A DNA stretch of 64,000 nt from Ignavibacterium sp. (GCA_018335755.1 JAGXRK010000061.1:70646-134645), one strand, 5' to 3'; shown: positions 1 through 9,339, counted from the first letter of the stretch. Notes: generated by a model not told the origin, from the letters alone. Numbers and translations are program-made.

Positions 1-2
1 TT

Positions 3-2192
3 GATTCACACACTTTAGAAGATGGTAGTGATTTAAACAATTATTTTGATAGACTCTTTGAAGTGTTTAATACGCCTGAAGATAAAAGAAAATCTCTTCC
101 TGAATTTCTAAATAATTTCCCTTATGTAAATGGCGGGCTTTTCCGTGATAAAATAGTTTCGCCTAAATTTACCAAAAGCTCAAGACGTGCTATCTTGGAT
201 AGCGGTGATCAGGATTGGTCCGCAATAAATCCTGATATTTTTGGTTCAATGTTCCAGGCTGCTGTTTCTGAAGAACAGCGTACTAATCTTGGCCAGCATT
301 ACACTTCTGTTCCTAATATTATGAAGGTTATTAAACCGCTTTTCTTAGATGATCTTTATGAAACTTTTAAGAAAAACGAAAACAATCCTCAAAAATTGAA
401 TGACCTGCTAAAGCGTTTAGGTAAAATAAAAATTTTCGATCCCGCTTGTGGTAGTGGCAATTTTCTTATTATTGCTTATAAGGAGTTAAGAAGGCTAGAA
501 ATAAAAATTATACAGCAGTTACTTCTATTACAAAAGCAAGTTGGTTCCTTTGATCCAAAACGCGAGCAGCTTTCCTTTATTCCCAAATCTCAGATGTCTT
601 TGGCTTCATCATTTCAGGTTGATTTATTTTCACGGATACAGTTAAATAATTTCTACGGAATTGAAATTGACGATTTTGCTCACGAAATAACTAAACTTTC
701 TCTCTGGCTTGCCGAACATCAAATGAACACAGAATTCTTGGCTGTTTTCGGCAAAACCAATCCAACATTGCCTTTAAAAGAAGCAGGCAATATTGTTTGC
801 GCCAATGCCTGCCGTATCGATTGGGAAAAAGTTTGTTGCAAAGAAAAAGCTGATGAGATTTTTGTACTAGGAAATCCACCTTATTTGGGCGCAAGGGTGC
901 AAGAAACTCATCACAAAGCTGATATGGCTTTTGTTTTTAAATCATTTAAAAAATATGGGGATTTAGATTATATAGCCTGTTGGTTTTATAAAGGTGCATA
1001 TTATATTGCCAATAGTAATGCCAAACTTGCATTTGTTTCAACAAATTCTATTTGCCAGGGCATTCAAGTAGGTCTTTTATGGCCAAGTATCTTCGAGATG
1101 GATATTGAAATTTATTTTGCACATACTTCATTTAAATGGTCTAATAATGCGAAATATAATGCCGGCGTTACTGTAGTAATAGTTGGTTTATCAAATCAAT
1201 CAAATGATTCCAAAACAATACATTCTGATATTCTGGTCAGAAAAGTAAATAGAATAAATGTTTATCTAATTTCAGGCAACAATTCAATTATTCATCGTCG
1301 CTCAAATCCACTTTCTGATTTTCCTGAAATGAGTTTTGGTAGTATGCCAAATGAAGGTGGTAATCTAATTTTTAATTCTCAAAGTGAATTAAAAACGTTT
1401 CTTTCAGAAGATCCCAAGGTAACTAAATTCATTAAAGAAATGTATGGCGGTGAAGATTTTATTTATGGCTGTAAAAGATACTGCCTCTGGATAGATGAAA
1501 AAAATGAAAATGAAGCTAAAAAGTTTAGCATTATAAATGAAAGAATAAAAAAAGTTAGAAACTATAGGCTTGAAAGCAAACGAAATGCAACAAGGAAATT
1601 AGCTGAAATCCCTTATCGTTTTGGGGAAAACAGGTACAAAGAAGAAGATTTAATAATAATTCCAGCAACTTCATCAGAGAATAGAGAATTTATTCCAATT
1701 GGATTCTTAAAGAAAGGTACAGTTGTCAATAATGCTGCTCAAGTAATATATAATCCCCAGCCTTGGTTACTCGCAGTTCTTACATCAAAACTTCATATGA
1801 TTTGGCTAATAACAGTAGGTGGTAAATTGGAAGAAAGAGTAAGATATTCTAAAGATATTGTGTACAATACTTTCCCCTTCCCACAAATTTCAGATCAACG
1901 CAAACAAGAATTAACGCAAACAACATTCCGCATCCTGGAAGAACGCGAAAAACACCCTGCCAAAACATTAGCCGAACTTTACAATCCCGATAAAATGCCG
2001 GAAGGACTTAAAGAAGCTCATCGTCTAAATGACCTCGCAGTAGAACGATGTTATCGTAGTAAACCTTTTGATAGTGATGAAGAAAGGTTGGAATATCTCT
2101 TTAGACTTTACGAACAAATGATTGAAGAAGAAAATGAACGGGACACACTTTTTGCAAAAGAAAAGAAACCCCGCAAAAGAAAAAAGAAATGA
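3..2192 (+). CDS. MmeI-like adenine-specific DNA methyltransferase (5'-truncated by window edge)
   Basis: This is a class I SAM-dependent DNA methyltransferase of the MmeI/type IIL kind. The frame is open to the first bases of the window, so the gene starts upstream; the GTG at 63 is only an internal codon. Visible parts are an MmeI-like spacer (FPYVNGGLF), the SAM-binding motif I FDPACGSGNF at about 438-467, and the catalytic NPPY motif at about 871-882, which indicates N6-adenine methylation. A target-recognition-like C-terminal half follows, and the protein ends in a Lys/Arg-rich tail. The N-terminal nuclease domain that type IIL enzymes can carry would lie outside the window, so nuclease activity cannot be judged. 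The gene is followed after 56 bp by a helicase and a GIY-YIG gene on the same strand, which suggests one operon. Confidence 0.9.
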   Translation, partial: DSHTLEDGSDLNNYFDRLFEVFNTPEDKRKSLPEFLNNFPYVNGGLFRDKIVSPKFTKSSRRAILDSGDQDWSAINPDIFGSMFQAAVSEEQRTNLGQHYTSVPNIMKVIKPLFLDDLYETFKKNENNPQKLNDLLKRLGKIKIFDPACGSGNFLIIAYKELRRLEIKIIQQLLLLQKQVGSFDPKREQLSFIPKSQMSLASSFQVDLFSRIQLNNFYGIEIDDFAHEITKLSLWLAEHQMNTEFLAVFGKTNPTLPLKEAGNIVCANACRIDWEKVCCKEKADEIFVLGNPPYLGARVQETHHKADMAFVFKSFKKYGDLDYIACWFYKGAYYIANSNAKLAFVSTNSICQGIQVGLLWPSIFEMDIEIYFAHTSFKWSNNAKYNAGVTVVIVGLSNQSNDSKTIHSDILVRKVNRINVYLISGNNSIIHRRSNPLSDFPEMSFGSMPNEGGNLIFNSQSELKTFLSEDPKVTKFIKEMYGGEDFIYGCKRYCLWIDEKNENEAKKFSIINERIKKVRNYRLESKRNATRKLAEIPYRFGENRYKEEDLIIIPATSSENREFIPIGFLKKGTVVNNAAQVIYNPQPWLLAVLTSKLHMIWLITVGGKLEERVRYSKDIVYNTFPFPQISDQRKQELTQTTFRILEEREKHPAKTLAELYNPDKMPEGLKEAHRLNDLAVERCYRSKPFDSDEERLEYLFRLYEQMIEEENERDTLFAKEKKPRKRKKK

Positions 2193-2248
2193 GATTAATT
2201 TAGAGGCCTAAAAGAGTTTAAATAATAAAATGGTAAAACAGGAATATT

Positions 2249-4183
2249 ATGCCAAATATTATCGAATTTAATTATGCTCAAACAGGTAATAGCACAAATA
2301 CTAATAGAATGGGTATGCGTGACATGCAAGTTAAAGCCTATGAAAACCGCGATGCTCAATATCTTTTACTTAAAGCTCCACCCGCATCAGGCAAATCACG
2401 TGCTTTAATGTTCTTGGCACTCGATAAATTAAAATATCAGGGCATCAAAAAAGTAATAGTTGCAGTTCCTGAAAGAACAATCGGCAGTTCATTCGAAAAA
2501 ACTAATCTTAAATCACAAGGCTTTTTTGCCGATTGGTCCCCAAACGATAATTATAACCTTTGCACACCAGGTAATGATGGCAGCAAAAGCAAAGTGGAAT
2601 CCTTTCATAATTTTATGAAAAATGTTGAGCAAATTTTAATCTGTACGCACGCCACATTGCGCTTCGCTTGTGAAGAAATTGATGAACAAATATTTAATAA
2701 TACGCTAATTGCAATTGATGAATTTCATCACGCTTCCGCAGATATAAATAACCGATTAGGCGAATTACTCCGGGCTATTATGAATAAATCGTCAGCTCAC
2801 GTAATTGCGATGACGGGTTCTTACTTTCGTGGTGATAGTGTCCCGATCCTCCTTCCTGAAGATGAAATAAAATTCACTAAAGTAACCTACAATTACTACG
2901 AACAGTTAAATGGTTATAAATATCTTAAGTCACTGGGTATTGGTTATCATTTCTATCAGGGCAAATACACCGATGCAATACTTGAGGTATTAGATACTGA
3001 TAAAAAGACAATTCTACATATACCAAATGTGAACTCAGGTGAATCGACAAAGGATAAAATTAATGAAGTTGGTTATATAATTGATTCAATTGGCCGTGTG
3101 GTAAAACAAGATTCTGCAACTGGAGTTATTTTAGTTGAACGCAAAGACGATAAAAAAATTATTAAAATAGCTGATCTGGTTGAAGATACACAAAGAGAAA
3201 GAGATAAAATAGTTAATTACCTACGTAATATTAAATCTCTCGATGATATTGACCTTATAATAGCTCTGGGTATGGCTAAAGAAGGTTTTGACTGGCCCTA
3301 TTGTGAGCACGCTCTTACTGTTGGCTATCGCGGCTCATTAACTGAAATCATCCAGATAATTGGTCGTACGACAAGGGACAGCAGTAATAAAACACACGCA
3401 CAATTTACAAATTTAATTGCCCAACCGGATGCTGCAGATGATGAAGTTAAGCTCGCAGTAAATAATATGCTAAAGGCAATAACGGCATCTTTGCTTATGG
3501 AACAGGTACTTGCACCCAGTTGGAAATTCAAAACCAAAATATCTGATGAAGATAAACCTGAACCCGGCGAAATTAAAATTAGAGGCCTTAAAGAACCCAC
3601 ATCAAAACGTGTTAGAGATATTCTTGAGACAGATTTAGATGACCTTAAAGCTGCAATTCTTCAAGATGTTACTATGCAAAAGGCAATGCCTGGCAATGTC
3701 GATCCAGAAGTGATGAATAAAGTTCTCATTCCTAAAATTATTAAAGTTAAGTATCCTGAACTCTCAGAAACCGAAGTAGAAGAAGTTCGCCAGCACGTTG
3801 TTGTTGATTCGGTAATTAAGATGGGTGAAATAAAGGAAAGCGAAGATAAACGATTTATAAGATTGGCTGACACTTTTATCAATATAGACGATCTTCATAT
3901 CGATCTTATTGATAAAATCAATCCATTCCAGAAGGCATACGAGATATTATCAAAATCTGTTACTGTAAAAGTTTTAAAGATAATACAGGATACTATAGAA
4001 GCCGGCCGTATTAAAATGAATTTTGAAGAAGCAAAAATACTTTGGCCTAAGATCAAATCTTTTAGACAGCAATATGGCAGGGAACCCAATATCAATTCAT
4101 ATGATCCACTTGAAAAACGAATGGCAGAATGTATTATATATTTAAAAGCAGAAAAAAGGAAACGTGAAGAAGCAAATGGATAA
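2249..4183 (+). CDS. SF2 DEAD/DEAH-type helicase of the defence module
   Basis: A 644-residue superfamily 2 helicase/ATPase. The Walker A motif APPASGKSR is at residues 43-51, motif II reads DEFHH at about 156, motif III-like MTGS is at about 187, and motif VI GRTTRDS is at about 371, so all core motors are present. The C-terminal 200 residues are charged and match no domain I recognise. An AGGA-type ribosome site precedes the ATG. It sits between a DNA methyltransferase and a GIY-YIG protein and overlaps the latter, so it is probably the translocase or unwinding subunit of a restriction-like system. That role is inferred from context; the helicase call itself is firm. Confidence 0.85.
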   Translation: MPNIIEFNYAQTGNSTNTNRMGMRDMQVKAYENRDAQYLLLKAPPASGKSRALMFLALDKLKYQGIKKVIVAVPERTIGSSFEKTNLKSQGFFADWSPNDNYNLCTPGNDGSKSKVESFHNFMKNVEQILICTHATLRFACEEIDEQIFNNTLIAIDEFHHASADINNRLGELLRAIMNKSSAHVIAMTGSYFRGDSVPILLPEDEIKFTKVTYNYYEQLNGYKYLKSLGIGYHFYQGKYTDAILEVLDTDKKTILHIPNVNSGESTKDKINEVGYIIDSIGRVVKQDSATGVILVERKDDKKIIKIADLVEDTQRERDKIVNYLRNIKSLDDIDLIIALGMAKEGFDWPYCEHALTVGYRGSLTEIIQIIGRTTRDSSNKTHAQFTNLIAQPDAADDEVKLAVNNMLKAITASLLMEQVLAPSWKFKTKISDEDKPEPGEIKIRGLKEPTSKRVRDILETDLDDLKAAILQDVTMQKAMPGNVDPEVMNKVLIPKIIKVKYPELSETEVEEVRQHVVVDSVIKMGEIKESEDKRFIRLADTFINIDDLHIDLIDKINPFQKAYEILSKSVTVKVLKIIQDTIEAGRIKMNFEEAKILWPKIKSFRQQYGREPNINSYDPLEKRMAECIIYLKAEKRKREEANG

Positions 4184-5420
4184 AGAAAAAATTCTTGATG
4201 AAATATTTGCTGACGATCCTTTTGGTTTATTAATTACAAAACTAAAAATATCAAATAAAAAGACCGCTGATGAACTTCTTTTATCATCTTTTAATGAGAT
4301 AATTAATTTTGTTGATAAAAATGGAATGGAACCTTTGGGGTACTCTGATCATCCAATTGAGCGTATTCTTTTTTCCCGCTTGAATACTTTACGCAATGAT
4401 TTAGAAAAAGTTAATGTCCTAAAACAATATGATATTTATAACTTATTACCAGATACAAATGCAGAAAGTGTGAAAGAGCCAAAAATAAAATATGAGGATG
4501 CTAAAGAAATAAATTCAATTGAAGATATTTTTGAAGACGTAGACTTTCAAGAACTTTCAGATGATACAGCTGGTTTATTTGATTTTAACCATACACCAAA
4601 GCACTTCGATAGAGCAGAAACAGATTTTGTTGCCCGGCGTAAACCCTGCAAAAATTTTTCTGATTATGTACATTTATTCAAGCAGGTACAAAAGGAATTA
4701 AAAGAAAGTCAAAGACACCTCATTCAATTTAAGCAAGATGATCTTAATCCTGGTGAATTCTATGTTCACAAGGGTGTACTTTTATATTTAGAAAGAGTTG
4801 ATTTCAAAGAAGAAGTTCAAAGTTTTGGTAGTGGTAGTCGTATTCGTAAAGACGGAAGAACCCGAATTATCTTTGAAAACGGTACAGAATCTCAAATGCT
4901 TTATCGTTCATTATATAAAATTCTTTTAGCTAATGGTAAAGCCATTACAAACACATCTGTGGCTGTTAATGAGCAGATGCAAAATAATTTTAAAAATATT
5001 ACAAATGAAGACGAAGAGTCGGGCTTTATATATATTCTTAAATCACTCAGTGAAAATGATAAAATATCTTCAATTGATAATCTATATAAAATTGGCTTCT
5101 CTAACATTCCTGTCGAAGAAAGAATTAAAAATGCTGAAAAAGATCCCACATATCTTATGGCTCCGGTTAAAATAGTTTCAGCATATAAATGCTATAATTT
5201 AAATCCTCAAAAGTTTGAACTGTTAATTCACACTTTTTTCGGCAAATCTTGCCTAAATTTTGACATCTTTGATGTAAAAGGTATGCGGCATTCACCAAGA
5301 GAATGGTTTATTGTACCGTTAGATATTATAGAACGCGCTATTGAATTAATCATTTCGGGTGTAGTTATTAATTATAAATATGATGAATTAAATCAAAAAA
5401 TAATTATAAAAGAATCTTGA
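4176..5420 (+). CDS. GIY-YIG nuclease-domain protein (T5orf172-like C-terminus)
   Basis: The C-terminal third carries a GIY-YIG type endonuclease fold: FIYI near residue 284, YKIG near 304, a candidate catalytic Arg in PVEERI near 314 and a candidate metal-binding Glu in FELLIH near 347. It ends with PREWF, as in T5orf172/MUG113-type domains. The first 280 residues are unrecognised. The ATG at 4176 overlaps the helicase stop by 8 nt; a GTG at 4164 is an alternative start. The coupling suggests the protein works with the helicase, likely as the DNA-cutting subunit paired with the methyltransferase. Domain assignment is from motifs; the restriction role is inference. Confidence 0.75.
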   Translation: MDKEKILDEIFADDPFGLLITKLKISNKKTADELLLSSFNEIINFVDKNGMEPLGYSDHPIERILFSRLNTLRNDLEKVNVLKQYDIYNLLPDTNAESVKEPKIKYEDAKEINSIEDIFEDVDFQELSDDTAGLFDFNHTPKHFDRAETDFVARRKPCKNFSDYVHLFKQVQKELKESQRHLIQFKQDDLNPGEFYVHKGVLLYLERVDFKEEVQSFGSGSRIRKDGRTRIIFENGTESQMLYRSLYKILLANGKAITNTSVAVNEQMQNNFKNITNEDEESGFIYILKSLSENDKISSIDNLYKIGFSNIPVEERIKNAEKDPTYLMAPVKIVSAYKCYNLNPQKFELLIHTFFGKSCLNFDIFDVKGMRHSPREWFIVPLDIIERAIELIISGVVINYKYDELNQKIIIKES

Positions 5421-5522
5421 GCAATGCCGTCTGTAAAAACCACAAAGTAGAAATTCAGTAAATTGAAATCACCCAAGTACTTAAGCCTTTTTTAAAACTC
5501 ATAAATTATATTTTGTAAAACA

Positions 5523-5669
5523 TTGAAGAATATTATTAAATATGTTAAAAGAAGATGGTGGGTCTTATTAATAATTGGTGTGTTATTTTATTTTACTGCT
5601 AAAGTTTGGATTGATAATCTTTGGCCCGAGCAAATCATAATTAAAATTAACAACGTCCTTTCTGTCTGA
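5523..5669 (+). CDS. possible 48-residue single-pass membrane peptide
   Basis: A short open frame with a TTG start encodes a basic N-terminus (KNIIKYVKRRWW), a continuous hydrophobic stretch (VLLIIGVLFYF) and a short hydrophilic tail. This gives a clear N-in single-pass layout that random sequence rarely shows. There is no strong ribosome site, and the frame closes just upstream at 5502. It lies between the GIY-YIG gene and the convergent unknown pair. Function is unknown, and it may not be expressed. Confidence 0.35.
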   Translation: MKNIIKYVKRRWWVLLIIGVLFYFTAKVWIDNLWPEQIIIKINNVLSV

Positions 5670-5700
5670 ACATAATAATCAGCCATATTATTTTATAGTT

Positions 5701-6969
5701 TTATTCATTTTCATATTCGATTTCTAACGCTTTATATTTTTCTCCTATTTTTTTTGCCTTTGCCTTTACATCTATCCATTGGTTTAAGTATAAGCTTTTA
5801 GTGTATTTTGTTTTTTCAAGCATCTCATCTCCCATAATTTTTATTTTGGGTTTAGACATTTCATTGCTGTTTTCCGCATTTTTTATTAACGCATTTCCCA
5901 CTCTTGTATTAGTATTTAAATGATAAATATAAACTTGATAATCCTTATAATATTCATCTTCTTTAAGACCATTTTTTTCTATATCAATTTCTTCCAAACT
6001 ATTTAGTATTTGTGTTACGTTAGTCTTATCTAGTAATCCTAACCTAACTTCATAATTTTCTTTTCCATTTAATATTTCAATTCTATCATAACTTTCGCCC
6101 ATATCTTCAACTATTTTTTCAATCTTACTTACAGCTTTTAATATATCTTCTTTAACTATTGTACTAACGTCCTCCGGTGCATCAATATTCGCCTGGCTAT
6201 ATAAGTCAATAAACAATTTATTTAAAGATTTTATTTTTGCTGAATCTTCATAATTATCTTTTATAAAACACTCTTTATCTCTTGGAAAACTTTCAACTAT
6301 ATAACTTATCATTTCGTTAATATAACTATCCAGTTTTGTATTAGTTATAAATAGATCTGTTTTATATTTCTTTTGATGCAACTCCAATTCGAAATTAATG
6401 TTAAAACTTCCAGCTGTATGAGGGACCAAATTTGCTTTTGGTGCAACATTAAATCCTTTAAGATTTTTAATCCTATCTTCTATGAATTCAGCGAATCTTT
6501 TTTGTATCATCCCTACTTTGCTTGGATCACCTTTATTTTCATCTGCTTCTTTACCTCTTAAGTTTAATGTATAATCATATGAATGCTCCTTATAATATTT
6601 GGGACAAAAAGTATTCTCTATTGGTAAGTAATCAGATACTATATCTTCATATTGAATATTATATACACGTGTTATACTTCTATCAAAATTTTGTTTAATA
6701 ACGTAAAGATTCTCAACAGTTCTCAAATATTCACTGTAAGATATTTTACTATTTAAAAAATCAAAATATAAATTATCATTTGGTATGCTATGCAAATAAG
6801 ATAATAATCTTTCTTCTTGACTAATATCAAGTAAACTGCCTATAATTTTATTATTATATTCATTTTTCCCAATAAAAAGTATATCTTCATCATCAGTAAT
6901 TATAGCTTTATACGCCTTATTGATTAATGGTAATTTACTTTTAATTAAATGTTTCTCATCAACCTTCAT
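5701..6969 (-). CDS. unknown protein, second gene of an overlapping pair (possibly DUF6575-like N-terminus)
   Basis: A soluble protein of about 422 residues, acidic and Lys-rich, with no signal peptide or membrane segment. I prefer the ATG at 6969; the longer frame would need a TTG at 6987. The first 110 residues (short beta-like segments, an ILFIGKN strand, and an LPIENTFC-type end) remind me of the DUF6575 domain found in small accessory operons, but this is a tentative recollection. The rest is helical. The upstream 147-residue gene overlaps it by 11 nt, so the two are translationally coupled and probably function together. Its place between an R-M-like module and a phage block suggests defence or mobile-element cargo, which is inference. 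Confidence 0.6.
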   Translation of the reverse strand: MKVDEKHLIKSKLPLINKAYKAIITDDEDILFIGKNEYNNKIIGSLLDISQEERLLSYLHSIPNDNLYFDFLNSKISYSEYLRTVENLYVIKQNFDRSITRVYNIQYEDIVSDYLPIENTFCPKYYKEHSYDYTLNLRGKEADENKGDPSKVGMIQKRFAEFIEDRIKNLKGFNVAPKANLVPHTAGSFNINFELELHQKKYKTDLFITNTKLDSYINEMISYIVESFPRDKECFIKDNYEDSAKIKSLNKLFIDLYSQANIDAPEDVSTIVKEDILKAVSKIEKIVEDMGESYDRIEILNGKENYEVRLGLLDKTNVTQILNSLEEIDIEKNGLKEDEYYKDYQVYIYHLNTNTRVGNALIKNAENSNEMSKPKIKIMGDEMLEKTKYTKSLYLNQWIDVKAKAKKIGEKYKALEIEYENE

Positions 6970-7402
6970 TCTGCTGTCCCAAATCAATTGTCTCTATAAT
7001 TTCAACTTTCGTCATATCAAAATTATCATCTTTATAAAAATCATAATGGTACTTATCATCTCCAGATTGTTTTAATTTTCCTGCATCTTGTTCAAATTTT
7101 ATCAAAGTAGCAAATCTACTTTTTAATCCTGGTGTTATACCAAACTTTGTGCGCAGTATATCCAAAACAACTTCTTTAACTTCATCATTCGTTATTTCGA
7201 ATGATAATGCTCTATTTGAACATATACCCTCACAATTATCAAATTTTGGTTTTATATTATTTTCATAATTAGTCAATAAATCCTGCGCATTTAATTCTGC
7301 ATTTCCCTTTTTTAATACTCGATAGTATTTATTTTTAGTATCTTCAGAAGTATTATCAAGACACTTGCATTTGTTATTTTCAGCAATTTTTTCAAAAGTC
7401 AT
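6959..7402 (-). CDS. unknown small protein with CxC and CxxxC cysteines, first gene of an overlapping pair
   Basis: A 147-residue protein with cysteines at its start (CKCLD) and middle (NCEGIC), which could bind a metal, and a YYRVLKK motif between them. This layout resembles small uncharacterised proteins that I have seen paired with partner proteins in accessory regions; no function is known to me. Its stop overlaps the next gene's start by 11 nt. The upstream flank is AT-rich and begins the 750-bp non-coding spacer. The gene is probably real because its length, coupling and codon use match the partner. Confidence 0.6.
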   Translation of the reverse strand: MTFEKIAENNKCKCLDNTSEDTKNKYYRVLKKGNAELNAQDLLTNYENNIKPKFDNCEGICSNRALSFEITNDEVKEVVLDILRTKFGITPGLKSRFATLIKFEQDAGKLKQSGDDKYHYDFYKDDNFDMTKVEIIETIDLGQQNEG

Positions 7403-7630
7403 ATTCTAATATATTGTTATTCTTAACAAGAAAAACACAAATAGCATTAATTATGCCTGGGCTAGTATTGATTAAAAGACAATTCAACAACCCTTACCAA
7501 CCCCTGACAAGGCTAAAAACTTCCTAATCCCCTGCTCGACGAAGCTTTTGCATTTAACTCATCTCTCTCATCCGCTTCATTCCATTGCGTGACAGTTCTA
7601 CTGCAAAGATTATTTCGGTATTCCGTTCCG

Positions 7631-7667
7631 CAGTCACGGATTTAATTTTGTTTTGGCATCGTGACTG
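7631..7667. repeat. inverted repeat, 8-bp perfect arms
   Basis: CAGTCACG (7631-7638) and CGTGACTG (7660-7667) are perfect complements around a 21-nt T-rich loop. A further CGTGAC lies some 40 bp upstream, so alternative pairings exist. No gene or T-run follows to make it an obvious terminator. Confidence 0.5.
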
Positions 7668-8059
7668 CTCCACTCCATTCTTTAATTTCAGTTCACTGTC
7701 ACTCCATTCCATTACGCTACTTCGTTCATTCCGCTAAAAGCACAGTTTGCTGTTTGCGTTTTTAATCTGTTTTTTGTTTTGGCTTAAAACACAAACTAAT
7801 CCCGCAAACTTAAAAGCCGGGATGCTTCAACAACCAAAAGTTTTTAACTCTTGTCTCACTACCTAGAGAAGAAGAATAGTGTTTTCTTTACGTTAGATGA
7901 ACTCAACAGGTCGATACATAGTCAGCCAGTATTACATAATGAACATTATCTGAGCACGGTTTATCATCTTAACCGTACCTTTTCTTTCTATCTTGTGTCA
8001 TATAATGTGGCATTATGTAAACTCGGCACGGAACATTGTCAGTTAACCTTCCGCTCCAC

Positions 8060-8093
8060 AAAGTTACATGGCACTTCGTGCTGACGTAACTTT
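8060..8093. repeat. nested hairpin
   Basis: Outer arms AAAGTTAC (8060-8067) and GTAACTTT (8086-8093) are perfect 8-bp complements. Inner arms GCAC (8071-8074) and GTGC (8078-8081) close a TTC loop. This gives a two-step hairpin 60 bp beyond the portal stop codon. It could end transcription of the minus-strand packaging operon, although no strong T-run follows. Confidence 0.5.
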
Positions 8094-8156
8094 GCTCCGC
8101 TTCCATTGTGCAACACTGATCTACTTTCCTTTTGCCTACTGCAGACTGAAGCCTGC

Positions 8157-9308
8157 CTACTGAATAATAAAATCACCATCAGTAAGATTATATCTCTTCA
8201 TAAAATAATCCTTAGTAAACTTAACCCCCATATCAACCAGCTTCTTATCCCTGTCTGCACTTTCTTCAACTACTGATTGCTTCTTACTAAGTATAATTCT
8301 CGGTCTTTCAATCGAGCCGTAGTTTAACTCACAGTAATAATCTATCAGCTTATTCAGTGATGATTCTACAAGCTTCTTGTCACTGATACCAAGGAACTCA
8401 AGCATCTCTTTATGTATCTCTGCAGCTTTATATGAGCCTGTCCGTTCAATCTCTGTAGTAAGCGTCACGGTTAAAACCGCTTTGCTTATCTCCCTGTTAT
8501 GGAACTTCACTAAGTTTTCATACAACTGTCCAACTTCATATTTCGGACTTTCCTTAATCTCAATTCCAAGATTCTCTTCAAATATTGTTATGTTATCTTT
8601 AACCATATCCTGAAGATGTTCCAGGAACTCAGCTTTCTGTGCAGCAGTAAATGTATTCGGATAACGCCCAATAAGGTAAGGCATTCCGTATCTTTCCATC
8701 ATCAATTGCCAGAACTCAATACCGCCCTTCTTCAACTGGACAGGCCAGTAACACCTACTCAATATCTTTTCGCCATAAGGATTAGTGAATGTAGGTTTAT
8801 GCTGTGTAAGTACAAACTTAAACGGCGGAAGCTTCTCACCTTCTTCAAACATATAATAACCGTGCTGAAACTTTCGTAATCTCAGTTCATTCTTCTTATC
8901 AAAGATGAACCATTCCTGTGGTTTGCCTAATAGGTTATTCGGTACAATTCTGTTTCCATCCTTATCCCATTGGATTTCCTGAACAGCAAAACCAAAAAAT
9001 ACCGCATCCATTATATCACTGATTATTTCACCAACAGGTAATTTCTTAAAAATATTTTCAACATCTTCTTTAATCTTTTCTTCACCATTGTAATCAATAT
9101 TATAATCCATCTGCATCACCTGCATCTTTCGCTGCTGTATTGTCGCCATTAAATGCGGATCAATCAGCAGATCCCGGTATATATCATAATTGTAATTATT
9201 CTCGATAAATATCTTATCTGGATCAGGCAGCACACTCAGCATCTTCGATGCTGCATCTTCAAACTTATCTCTTGTTGCAACTGATGAAAATAAACTTCTG
9301 CTTGCCAT
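8157..9308 (-). CDS. phage portal protein (Mu gp29-like, DUF935)
   Basis: A 383-residue protein with the signature layout of the DUF935/Mu gp29 portal family: an early DPHLMATIQQRKMQV segment, a central YGMPYLIGRYPN segment, a TTEIERTGSYKAAEIH segment near residue 290, and a KLIDYYCELNYG stretch. It is shorter than Mu gp29 (about 510 residues). Portals form the ring through which DNA enters the capsid. The start is supported by AAAGGAG ahead of the ATG. It is the last gene of the minus-strand packaging arm, 50 bp after the large terminase. A MuF-type head morphogenesis gene, usually next to DUF935 portals, is not present. Confidence 0.85.
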   Translation of the reverse strand: MASRSLFSSVATRDKFEDAASKMLSVLPDPDKIFIENNYNYDIYRDLLIDPHLMATIQQRKMQVMQMDYNIDYNGEEKIKEDVENIFKKLPVGEIISDIMDAVFFGFAVQEIQWDKDGNRIVPNNLLGKPQEWFIFDKKNELRLRKFQHGYYMFEEGEKLPPFKFVLTQHKPTFTNPYGEKILSRCYWPVQLKKGGIEFWQLMMERYGMPYLIGRYPNTFTAAQKAEFLEHLQDMVKDNITIFEENLGIEIKESPKYEVGQLYENLVKFHNREISKAVLTVTLTTEIERTGSYKAAEIHKEMLEFLGISDKKLVESSLNKLIDYYCELNYGSIERPRIILSKKQSVVEESADRDKKLVDMGVKFTKDYFMKRYNLTDGDFIIQ

Positions 9309-9339
9309 TTTATTTCTCCTTTAATATTTCTAAATAAAT

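Larger units (their letters stand above)
7403..8156. other. gene-free, hairpin-rich spacer
   Basis: About 750 bp without a convincing gene. The base composition is less AT-rich than its surroundings, with recurring words such as ctccattcc and cgctcc. It contains several inverted repeats, the best being 7631-7667 and 8060-8093, and a small CATAATG/CATTATG palindrome near 8001-8017. The 77-residue frame at 7851-8084 looks random. The spacer could be eroded mobile DNA or hold structured RNA; nothing in it identifies which. Confidence 0.6.

Noticed and set aside
7851-8084. 77-residue frame in the spacer
   Set aside because: Starts at a TTG without a ribosome site, has an unusual composition and no domain-like pattern, and overlaps palindromic repeats.
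7403-8156. Integron attC-like sites in the hairpin-rich spacer
   Set aside because: No pair of consensus GTTRRRY/RYYYAAC core sites flanking a hairpin was found; single partial matches (for example GTTAGAT near 7890) do not fold as needed, and no integron integrase is visible.
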